Assembly (NCBI RefSeq): GCF_020360975.1
Contig: NW_025408681.1
Coordinates: forward strand, 1,054,001-1,118,000
Origin: Hirsutella rhossiliensis
Lineage: Eukaryota; Ascomycota; Sordariomycetes; Hypocreales; Ophiocordycipitaceae
DNA length: 64,000 nucleotides
Direction: 5' to 3'
In this document: positions 33,035-41,781 of the stretch, one piece after another
Position numbering within the stretch: position 1 is the first letter of the stretch
How the letters are laid out: each line of letters starts with the position of its first letter
Translations under genes and position numbers: made by a program
The notes under the pieces: generated by a model
What the model saw: only the letters and a program-made list of their open reading frames with translations
What the model was told of the DNA's origin: nothing
Database searches by the model: none

Positions 33035-35641
33035 ATGGGCTTCCTTGCTCAGTCTAACTCGCCTGGTCAGGCGTGTGGCTGTGCCGGCCGAGCCACGGCT
33101 TTGTGCCTCCCGGGCGCTCATCGGGTTGTATTGGCCGTGGCCTGGCGCTTTGCCAATCGCCGCTTCATCTATACCCTTGCCGTTGTGTCGGTCCTTGGTG
33201 CAAAGGCGGTACACATCTACACCCATCTCCCTGCCTTGGCGACATTCACCTTCCAGCAATGGGGATATACATTCTTCGCTCAGGATTTCGCTTTATTAAT
33301 CATCTTACGGCTTAGTTTCGACATACGGCGCTTCCCGGGCCAGGCAGTCTACTCGCCAAGGGCCTTGGCGGCGATTGCTGCTTCGTTTCTTATGGCCTTT
33401 GCAACCATCATCGGCATCGGCACCATCACCTTCTTCGTCGTGGCCGGATCTGAGATCCATTGGAGCAACGTCGGCGTCGCTGGCGACGCTGCGGGGAGGG
33501 CGCTGCTGCTGTCGGGCGTGGCAACACTGGTCCCGGTGCTCGGCGCACTATGTCTCATCTCCTGGCTTTTACAGGATTTCTTTTACGGTCTGGGGAGTGT
33601 GGCTGCCGATATTGTAAGCTGGCCGCTGAACTGTGCCTCCCGCGCTGTATTTCGACATCGGTTACTGCGCTCCCAATACGCCAAGACGCCGCAACACGAC
33701 CCTGAGAATGGCCAAACGACGCAAGTCTTGCCGGTGAGCCAGCATCACGTCTTTTCAAGCGGATATGGCCAGGGCTGGCATTGGATGTCCATATTGTGGC
33801 TGTTTGCGTACGCCATCGTGGCCGGTGGACTGCTGGCCCAGGCTATCCTTTGCTTCCTTCGACCAAACGAGAGCGCTCTAACTTTCATGTCGTGGACTCC
33901 GGCACTGCTTCCCTTTGTCGACTTTCAGTCTTCCTCTTTACACCTCCTCAGCTGGCCACATGGTTCCGGCGCGTTGCGCGACTGGGATAACCGCACCGCC
34001 CTTGCTCCCCCGACTCCTCTTTCCTGGCTGCCAAAGGACACTGTTCTACCGGGGTTTGAGGACTGGTACGGCAACAAGACTCATTACAATGCGGCGGCGG
34101 ACCCACTCAGGATTTCGAACCTCGACGACGAGCTGTTACTTGAATTACGCAATGTGTTGCGAGATGTACCGATACGACACATTATGTGTATTGTGCTCGA
34201 AAGCACGAGACAGGATCTCTTCCCCATCAAGGAGAACGGAATCCCCCTGCAGCGCTTGAGAGAAACGTGGAGCGATGGGAAGCTGCCCCGCGAGGCAACG
34301 GAGCACCTCGAGTCGCTCACGCCCACGGCCAAACTCTTGACCGGTGACTTCGACGACGGCTTTCAGCGACAAACCCCGAAAGATAAACCCCGGGGAGGTA
34401 TCAGCTACACCGACGCCTACACGACGTCGACGTACACGCTTAAGAGCCTTGTCGGTACGCTCTGCGGTATTAGTCCTCTCGTGGCCGACTTCAACGTCGA
34501 GCACCAGCACCACTTCTATAACCCGTGTCTGCCTCACGTCCTCGACGCCCTCAACACACTCGGCGAAGTAGACTCGCGTGATTTTACATCCTACAAGTGG
34601 AAGTCGTCGTTTCTGCAGACGGCCACCCTTGACTTTGACAACTTTGGCCCCCTTGTGGGTAGAATTGGGTTCTCCCAGGATGCTATCATCGACAGGGAGT
34701 ACCTCAGAGGCAGTACCGCCAAGTTCGGTCCCGTAACGCTGCCGGATGTCAACTACTTTGGCTTTGAAGAGGATCCACTCGGCGACTACATCCGAGATGC
34801 CTTCTCTGCGGCCAAAGAGAACGATGAGAGGGTCTTCTTGACGCACGTGACCAGTACAAGCCATCACCCCTGGGCACTGCCTGGCAATGAGAGACATGTA
34901 CAACTGGCGAACGGCCTGGACGACTTGTCGCACTACATCAACACCATAGGCTACGATGACCGCTGGCTGGGCAAGATACTTGAGATTCTCGACGACCAGG
35001 GCGTAGCCGACGAGACGCTCGTGGTACTGCTGGGAGACCATGGCCTGTCGATTCCAGAAAACGATAATCCATCCTCCAACTTCAACCCCAATGTTGGAAA
35101 CAACCACGTGCCCTTGATCTTATCCCATCCCAAGATTCCGCCCTTGACAATCGACGACGCCGTCTCGTCCCAGCAGGTTCTGCCGACGGTGCTGGATCTT
35201 CTTATTGAGACAGGTTCGCTTGCTGGGAAAGCACTCCAAGCTGCGAAGGACCTAATCCGCAACTACGAAGGCCAGTCTCTTGTGCGACCACTACGCAAGT
35301 CATCATCAACGACTGGCGACCAAGCATCTAGTCTAGCCAACTGGCACTTTACCGTCATTAATCCTGGCCGCTCCATGGTGGGCGTCCGCGACGCGCGCCA
35401 AAAGTCGTGGCGGCTGGTGGTGCCGACTGTAGACAACATCGAGTGGCGTTTCAGCGACCTTGCTACGGACCCTCGCGAGGCTAAGCCAGTGGTGGGCTTC
35501 GATTTGAAGGAGTTTTTGGCAAGAATTCATGACGCGTGCGGCTCCGACGCGGCGCAATGGGTCGAGGACGCCGTCTTCGTGACACGGTGGTGGGTCGAGG
35601 AGAATAGCAAGCGATGGCGTTACGGTTCTCATGCGGAGTAG
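33035..35641 (+). CDS. Membrane-bound sulfatase/alkaline-phosphatase-superfamily protein (LtaS-like)
   Basis: An intronless 868-residue protein. The N-terminal 330 or so residues carry about five to six membrane helices (for example FIYTLAVVSVLGAKAVHIY, AAIAASFLMAFATIIGIGTI and LWLFAYAIVAGGLLAQAIL). The C-terminal part is a soluble sulfatase-like domain. Family blocks are IMCIVLESTRQD (metal-binding acid), AYTTSTYTLKSLVGTLCGISPLV (nucleophile region), VFLTHVTSTSHHPW, VVLLGDHGLS and NNHVPLILSHPK. Bacterial LtaS has the same order of membrane part and phosphoglycerol-transferase domain; the fungal substrate is unknown. The frame is open 39 nt upstream of 33035, but only with a GTG, so the first ATG was chosen. 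Lack of introns and its place among transposon relics are worth noting, though codon use looks native. Confidence 0.8.
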   Translation: MGFLAQSNSPGQACGCAGRATALCLPGAHRVVLAVAWRFANRRFIYTLAVVSVLGAKAVHIYTHLPALATFTFQQWGYTFFAQDFALLIILRLSFDIRRFPGQAVYSPRALAAIAASFLMAFATIIGIGTITFFVVAGSEIHWSNVGVAGDAAGRALLLSGVATLVPVLGALCLISWLLQDFFYGLGSVAADIVSWPLNCASRAVFRHRLLRSQYAKTPQHDPENGQTTQVLPVSQHHVFSSGYGQGWHWMSILWLFAYAIVAGGLLAQAILCFLRPNESALTFMSWTPALLPFVDFQSSSLHLLSWPHGSGALRDWDNRTALAPPTPLSWLPKDTVLPGFEDWYGNKTHYNAAADPLRISNLDDELLLELRNVLRDVPIRHIMCIVLESTRQDLFPIKENGIPLQRLRETWSDGKLPREATEHLESLTPTAKLLTGDFDDGFQRQTPKDKPRGGISYTDAYTTSTYTLKSLVGTLCGISPLVADFNVEHQHHFYNPCLPHVLDALNTLGEVDSRDFTSYKWKSSFLQTATLDFDNFGPLVGRIGFSQDAIIDREYLRGSTAKFGPVTLPDVNYFGFEEDPLGDYIRDAFSAAKENDERVFLTHVTSTSHHPWALPGNERHVQLANGLDDLSHYINTIGYDDRWLGKILEILDDQGVADETLVVLLGDHGLSIPENDNPSSNFNPNVGNNHVPLILSHPKIPPLTIDDAVSSQQVLPTVLDLLIETGSLAGKALQAAKDLIRNYEGQSLVRPLRKSSSTTGDQASSLANWHFTVINPGRSMVGVRDARQKSWRLVVPTVDNIEWRFSDLATDPREAKPVVGFDLKEFLARIHDACGSDAAQWVEDAVFVTRWWVEENSKRWRYGSHAE

Positions 35642-35769
35642 CAAGTCGTCAAGGTTGAGGCTCAAGTCCCATAATGTGTCCCGAACGTGGTCAAGAGGTT
35701 CGAAGCGAGTCTGTAGAGTATGGGTGAGGCTGCTGAGCGCCTGTCTCGGCACCTTTTAACAGACGTACG

Positions 35770-36095
35770 GTTGCCCTGGGCGAGCAAGTAATATCTGTCC
35801 AATCGCTTGATCATGTCACTTGCGTCAACGCAAGGACCTGGAGCAAATGGCTCGAATGATAGATAAGTCAGACAAGCCATCGCTAGCTCTTTCTCGCAAT
35901 CTGGCAAGAGCTTCTCGGGGAACTTCTGCAGATGCTCAGCCAAAGTATGAAACACGAGTCGCACTTTGCTGCTTTCTTCATCAGTCCGGATGAGGCCCGA
36001 AGAAACGGAAAATACGACGAATTTCTGGTGCAAAGCCCCGCGCTGCTCAAGTTAGTGGCCTCAGGATCGACACTCAAGGCGTGAAGAAGCTCATT
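35770..36095 (-). pseudogene. Fragment of a NACHT/NLR-type gene
   Basis: Two minus-strand segments in different frames match the stretch just after the NACHT domain in fungal NACHT-ankyrin proteins: ELLHALSVDPEATNL (near 36095), then VSSGLIRTDEESSKVRLVFHT and ELAMACLTYLSFEPF (36010 down to about 35840). Family members usually read CAGLVTIDEES...IRLVHYTTQEYFE...CVTYLSF at this place. There is a frameshift between the segments, no upstream P-loop and no downstream ankyrin repeats. This is a relic, not a working gene. Such NLR-like genes act in fungal self/non-self recognition and turn over quickly. Confidence 0.6.
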
Positions 36096-36170
36096 AGGAA
36101 ACCGATTGTCTTTCGTTGCCCGATTCACTGGGGACCTTCTACCTCTCAAGCAGTGGCTTGAAAGCACAGT

Positions 36171-36719
36171 GGAAGAAAAGGGGGCTTAAAGAGGGGAAAC
36201 CCGGGATTCATCTCCTGGTCTATCTAGAGGGACATTAAGGAGGTATTTATAGGTATAGATGCCCCTTATAGGCCTAGATAACTAGCCAAAAGAGGGCATT
36301 AAGATGTTCCTATATACAATCTATGCCTGCCGTACGTCTTGCCGCTAGGAGAGTTATATAGGGGCTGGTTGCTTAGTCTGCTTGGTCTGATCCTACCGAT
36401 CTGCTTAGTCGTGACTCGTCAGTTAGTTTATGTGGCAAACTTAAAGAAACGCTGCAGAGAGTTTTATTGCAGGTTCCGGTACCCCTGCCACGCCACACTT
36501 ATTATCGCCTTCGTCCCTTAATTACTACCTCTCTATAAGCTGATTCTAGACACCATAGTAGGTAGTTGTGAGGAAACCACTGTACGGCGGCCTGTAGGTG
36601 AGTTAGAGTTAAAACGCATCTTACTATTTTTAGAACTAATACGTAAACCCTATAGGGGTAGATTTTATTTTTCGCTATAGGCCGCTATATACTAGGTTAT
36701 ATAGGCAAAGGTAAAGTAA
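36171..36719. other. AT-rich intergenic sequence
   Basis: Many TTA/TATA runs (for example 36230-36310 and 36600-36710), no gene. The composition differs sharply from the flanking genes and suggests old repeat-derived, possibly RIP-affected DNA. Confidence 0.5.
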
Positions 36720-37233
36720 GAGTATTGCTATTTACACAATAGCATATTGCTGTTTGCACACTTACCCCATTTTTAAGATACGTACTAACGCCAGCCTGCC
36801 CCGCCTATTTATGCCGCGCGCGCCTGGCAAGTACCCGTACCGCCCAAATGCCGCACACAACGCACTTTTGGTCACATAACCCCGACTCAACGATCTCTCC
36901 AACGCCTGACGAAGCCGGCGGCGCGCCCCTCCTGCCGCGTCCTCCTCTTAATCCACTTCCCCTTATATTTCCTCGGGCTAACGATCCTTATTATAACGCT
37001 GCGAGAGACCGCGGGCTGCGGCCAAGTTTATCGATTGCGGCGTTAGTAATAGCTTTAAATTTAGTATGTGTGTCTATATAGGCGGGCGCGGGCGCGGGCA
37101 TTTAGGCGGTACGGGTACTTACCAGGCGCGCGCGGTACAAATAGGCGGGGCGGGCTGGCGTTAATTAGTACGTATCTTAAAAATGGGGTAAGTGTGCAAA
37201 CAGCAATATGCTATTGTGTAAATAGCAATACTC
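36720..37233. mobile_element. 514-bp palindromic element with about 130-bp terminal inverted repeats
   Basis: The first 66 or so bases of each arm are identical: both read GAGTATTGCTATTTACACAA inwards, with GCACACTTACCCCATTTT further in. The arms then continue as near copies (CGTACTAA, CGCCAGC, GCGCGCGCCTGG, GTACCCGTACCGCC) differing by a 4-bp insertion and a few, mostly transition, changes. The internal 240 bp show one short open frame (36848..37081) without recognised domains. No clear target duplication is seen. It looks like a non-autonomous foldback or MITE-type transposon. Confidence 0.75.
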
Positions 37234-38739
37234 ATTCTATTTTTTCCTTTTGTCACACGCATAGTTGCGGCCTCTGTGGCAGAGGGGGTCTAGTAGCGCG
37301 ACCACTGTTTTTGCCCACTCTGGCCAAGACCCTTACAGTAATTATAAGGGACCGTGCGAACTTGGGGCCGGATCTCTTCAAGATCGTTACTAAAATTTGC
37401 ACAGCGTGTATATAAGACAGCAAAATTCTTTCCTATTTTAACGACATTAGAAAGAAATAGTCTTTATTCCGTAACTAGTACATATGGTCGAGCGACTGTC
37501 AGGTGAGACATTTTTGAGGACCTATAAAGCTAATCCTATTTCCCCCGAGCGTTAGAGCTGATATGAAAATACTGGTATAGAAGAAATACTGGTATAGAAG
37601 ACGTAGAAGACGCATCGATCAGAATGCAAGTTGCGGTGCGAGCGCTGTTCATGAGGAAGATCGAGTATGGAGCTGAGTTGATGAGTTGGATAGCGAGACG
37701 GGCATAGCACTTGTGGATAAGGCAATAAAGAAGACGCTCGAGAAGACAAGAGAACTGCAGCATAAACGCACAAACGGACCGCCTGGGTATATTGCCATAC
37801 GCGTAAGGTTTTTGTTGTGACCGTCTGGCACCAAGTCAATCCGTGGTGGGCTGCAGCAATGGTATTTCATTTGAGCACAGTTATTGTGGTTATTCTAGTT
37901 AGGAAAAAGACAAGGCGTTCTCATTGAAGATCCGCATCGAGGTTAGCTTCCAACGTAGGCATAAAAGGTCCTGGGTGGTTGTTGTCCTTGCGTTTTAGGC
38001 CCTTTCACGTCACTCCGCTTGTCATGGACCGCTAGAATGTAGATACACTACCGCTGGTTTGTATGGTCGCCTGTTCGGCTTCTACACTACGTTTCTCGGC
38101 GCTTCTGTGTACTCCGTGTTTTATTTACAGCTCCAAGTAGACCCCGATTGCTAACATTCTAGTTTGTCGATTTTGCTGTTAATCGCGCTGTAATCATAGA
38201 CTGCATCTTTATGTGGGCGACCGAGACGACGTCGGAAGCTTCCTTATGTGGACAGCCGGGGCGGCGACGGAACCTTCCTTTGTGTGGGCGGCCGAGGCGG
38301 CGTTGGATCCTTTTTATTGCCGGCCGCGGCGGCTGTAGCCGGGCTGCCGGTTTGCTTGGCCCTCTTTGCTTAATTCGTGTTTGAGGTATCTCTGAAGGTT
38401 TGAACTAGTTCTTATATAATTTACTAGGCTAAGAGCTTCGCGAGCAGGGTAACAGGGGAACAGTATCAAATTCAAGGAAACACTAATTCATACAGTGATA
38501 GGGGCCCCTGGGAATCTCCGGCGGTGTAGACACTTGTGGGCGGAACCTTCGCGAAGTACCTGTATTTTCCAGGTCAAACAACGATTTTCTTGGCCAACGG
38601 GATCCCCGTGATAATAGTAGAGCTGTCAAGGCGGAGTGCGTGGACAAGCCGAACTTCCCCCGCCCCTGTAACTCGACCACAATGTGGGGCTGTATCCAAC
38701 TCAGCCAACCATGAATTCATGGGTCGGCTTGACTTACTA
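37234..38739. other. Non-coding accessory sequence
   Basis: No gene recognised. It contains the short GC-rich tandem repeat at 38206-38312; the rest is mixed-composition sequence with short frames only. Confidence 0.4.
38206..38312. repeat. Three tandem copies of a GC-rich 35-36-bp unit
   Basis: Units begin at about 38206, 38241 and 38277 and share CTTTATGTGGGCGACCGAGA-type starts (variants CTTATGTGGACAGCC and CTTTGTGTGGGCGGCC) and a CGGAAYCTTC-like end. A fourth, partial copy (GCCGGCCGCGGCGGCTG) follows. The units differ mostly by transitions. Confidence 0.6.
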
Positions 38740-39311
38740 GTATCACGTGATTCTGAAAGGTCCAGCAAGGTTTTAGGCGTTTCCCCTTATGGACGGCTTA
38801 CTAGGGGCGGGAGGTCAGCATGACCACATACTCCGTCATGATGGAGCCCTTTAACTGAACCCCAGAATTAACGCTTGCCGTTATATATCCAGAAACGTCC
38901 CGCCTCGAGGTCCTGTTGATTCTCTCCAATCCGACTAGGCCACTAACCGTTAGGTCTATAGCCGTCAACCCATATGAATGCTGAATCGTGGTTTCGGTCG
39001 TATGCTTAATTATGGCGCAGACTTAAAGACCGACTGCTCGTCCAGTCGATATACATTTTCGATCGGATATGGCTTATCTTTGGAAGCGCCAACACCCAGT
39101 CATGAAAAACTCACTTACTTGCGGACCTGGATGCCCTGGAGCTTGACAAACAATAACAGTGCTAGGGGGCCTAAAAGTCAGCAGATTGCCTTCACGAGTA
39201 CTCATATAATCAAGCCGATTCCTTCTTTAAATAATTTCAATAACATACTCTAAGCTCAAGTACTTAAAACTTAACCAACCCTAACTATGACTTTCTACAG
39301 TCACGTGATAC
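38740..39311. mobile_element. MITE-like element with TA flanks
   Basis: Terminal inverted repeats of about 22 bp, GTATCACGTGA followed by YT and a GAAAG block, face each other at 38740..38761 and 39290..39311. Both ends are bordered by the dinucleotide TA (38738-38739 and 39312-39313), the target duplication of Tc1/mariner-type transposons. The 572-bp interior has no recognised gene. The outer 11 bp of the arms are identical; the inner part is imperfect. Confidence 0.5.
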
Positions 39312-39913
39312 TAAAATGCTAAGCTGACTACAAAAAAATGCTAAAGCCGTCTACAAATTTCTAGGCGGCTGAGCTACTGTAGAAACTCTTTTAGATAGGC
39401 CAGGTCTTGGCGGTGGAGAGCTACACGAATAAGTGGGATAAAATACGGTTCTGTCCTATGAAAACTCTCGTTGGATGCCCCTGCTGTTGTCGATCGCCAA
39501 GACTTGGCCTATTTAACAACTTTCTGCAGCTTATCGCGCCCCCCGTTGAAGTCAGCTTGTCCACGCACTCATCATGGCATATTGGTAGGGTTCCGGCATC
39601 TAGATTAAGATTGAAGGTTGAGGCATGATTCATGGGCTGGCTCATGCCTCCGCTCCATCTCTTCTCGATGAACGGGATAGCCTACATGGTGTAAAGAAAA
39701 TTGACCCAATGAATGTATTGACTGCCGGGGAGGCGAAATATTCGAAGCACTTAAATATAAAATATAAATACATCTCGCAATGTGTTGTGGGAACGACTTT
39801 ATCTCGCGCTCAAGGACGTAGCTGCTGGCCCTCCTCGTCTAGATCGGCGACGTTCAATCCTTTTTTTAATCTCTGGCCTCCCGCCATCAGACTAGGTCGT
39901 CAACTTGCCCGCA
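39312..39913. other. Intergenic: FAD oxidase upstream region
   Basis: No gene. It includes a 17-nt inverted repeat (39396..39412 and 39495..39511, one mismatch) and an AT-rich stretch near 39740-39780. Confidence 0.45.
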
Positions 39914-41781
39914 ATGCGCAGCCAAACTCCCCTTTCGCTGGCCTTATACCTCCTTGCTGGTGCTGCTCAAGCCCAGAACACAGCGAAACCTGCCGGCCAG
40001 TCGAGTCGCCAATGCAGATGTGTAAGCGGACTTATTCCAAGACCATGAAGCTATGGCCATACTGACTCCTGCAAATCGCATAGGTTCCCGGTGAAAGCTG
40101 CTGGCCCTCGGATGATTCATGGATCAAATTCAACTCTACAGTCGGCGGCAAACTCATCAAGTCCGTTCCTGTTGCACAATCGTGTTACGAGGGTCCCACT
40201 CAAGACGCCAAACAATGCAAAGACGTCAACAATTTGTGGGCCGACGATGACTTCCAAACAGAACAGCCCCTCGGCAGATTCTACCCATACAACACCACGT
40301 GCCCTCCCGTTGCTGAAGGAGAGAAACCCGGAAGTTGCACGCTCGGCCAACTTCCTGTATATGCCGTCAACATAGCCGAACGCCAGGATATCAGCGAAAC
40401 CCTTCAGTTCGCGCAGGATCATGACATCCGAGTTAGCGTTGTTAACACGGGGCACGACCTGAACGCCCGTATCGACGGCTTCGGAAGTCTAGCTATCTGG
40501 ATGCGCAACTATCGTAACGCCATCGAGTTTCAAGGCACGTTTCAATCGGCTACCCAGTGCACGCAGTCTGGCTGGACCGGCCACGCGATCCACGTCGATG
40601 GCGTGTATCAATGTGGCGATGTTCATAAGGTCGCTCAGGACCATAATGTCATTATCGTGGGCGGCGGCGCCTCAAGCGTCGGTGCTAACGGCGGCTGGCT
40701 GTCCGGCGGCGGCCACGGACCGGCGTCCCGAAACTACGGCCTCGGCGCCGATCAGCTACTCGAAGCCGATGTGATGCTCGCGGACGGTCGCATAGTTATT
40801 GCCAACCACTGTCAGAATGCCGATCTCTTCCGGGCCCTGCGTGGCGGCGGTCCCGGTTATGGCATTGTGCTTGGCACCAAAATCAAAGCTTACCCTAACG
40901 TTAATGTGATAACGGCTCACCACCTCACTATAACCCCTCAGGCAACGACTGATGAGAATGCGGATCTCCTGGATGCCATTTCTATCATGATGCAGTCTTT
41001 CCCAGACCTTAACGAGGGTGGATATGCCGGGTATGTGACCTGGTTCCGAAAATTGCCTGGACCCTTTATCGCCAACTCCGATTCCGGGTATACTCACAGT
41101 CTATGGACCATTGGCAAGGGGAAAGCCGAGGCCGATGCCATATTTACTCGGGTGCGCGAGAAGCTATCTCAGTTTAAGGGCAAACTGGTGATTCACGAGG
41201 ATTTCAAAGAGTATGACGACTATTGGTCTTTCTATGAGGGGGAGTTGGATCGTGGCGACTTTCCGGGTGACACCTTGCTCCTAACTTCGCGTTTGCTGAA
41301 CAAGGAAGCCGTGCAGGACTATGATAGCGTCCGCCACACTGTCGAAATTGTGAGCGGCAAGCCTGAGGAGTATACTATGAATCTGGTCATGCTGGTCTCC
41401 GGCGGTAAGGTCTTCGAGGATGCCGCCGACACGTCATCGGGTCTGCACCCGGCTTGGCGCAACTCCTCCATGGTGCTCTTGACCGCCCGAAGGATCTCCA
41501 AGTCTCAGACGCTCACGGCGGCCGATCGCCAGGCCATGGCCGACGATATCACCTTTACCAAGGGCGCCGCCACCAAGCGGCTCGCCCCCGATACAGGGGG
41601 ATACATGAATGAGGGCGACCCCAACGACCCCTACTACAAAACGACATTTTACGGCGACAACTACGAGAGTCATCGGGCGGCCAAGAACAAGTATGACCCT
41701 AATTACGTGTTTTACTGCCCATCGTGCGTTGGCGCCGAGGAGTTCATCGACCGGCCCGATGGAGCGTTGTGCAAGAAGTAA
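39914..41781 (+). CDS. Secreted FAD-linked oxidoreductase (berberine bridge enzyme-like)
   Basis: A 601-residue protein with exon 1 39914..40021 and exon 2 40084..41781. A signal peptide (MRSQTPLSLALYLLAGAAQA) is followed by a PCMH-type FAD domain and a C-terminal BBE segment. NTGHDLNAR carries the His expected to bind FAD covalently. GGGASSVGANGGWLSGGGHG and YGLGADQLLEADVMLADGR are the usual FAD-domain blocks, and the second covalent Cys of plant berberine bridge enzymes is not present at the usual site. The BBE tail has NYESHRAAKNKYDPNYVFYCPSC, then ends GALCKK. Such fungal enzymes oxidise carbohydrates or secondary metabolites. No biosynthetic cluster is seen beside it, so the substrate is open. 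Confidence 0.9.
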
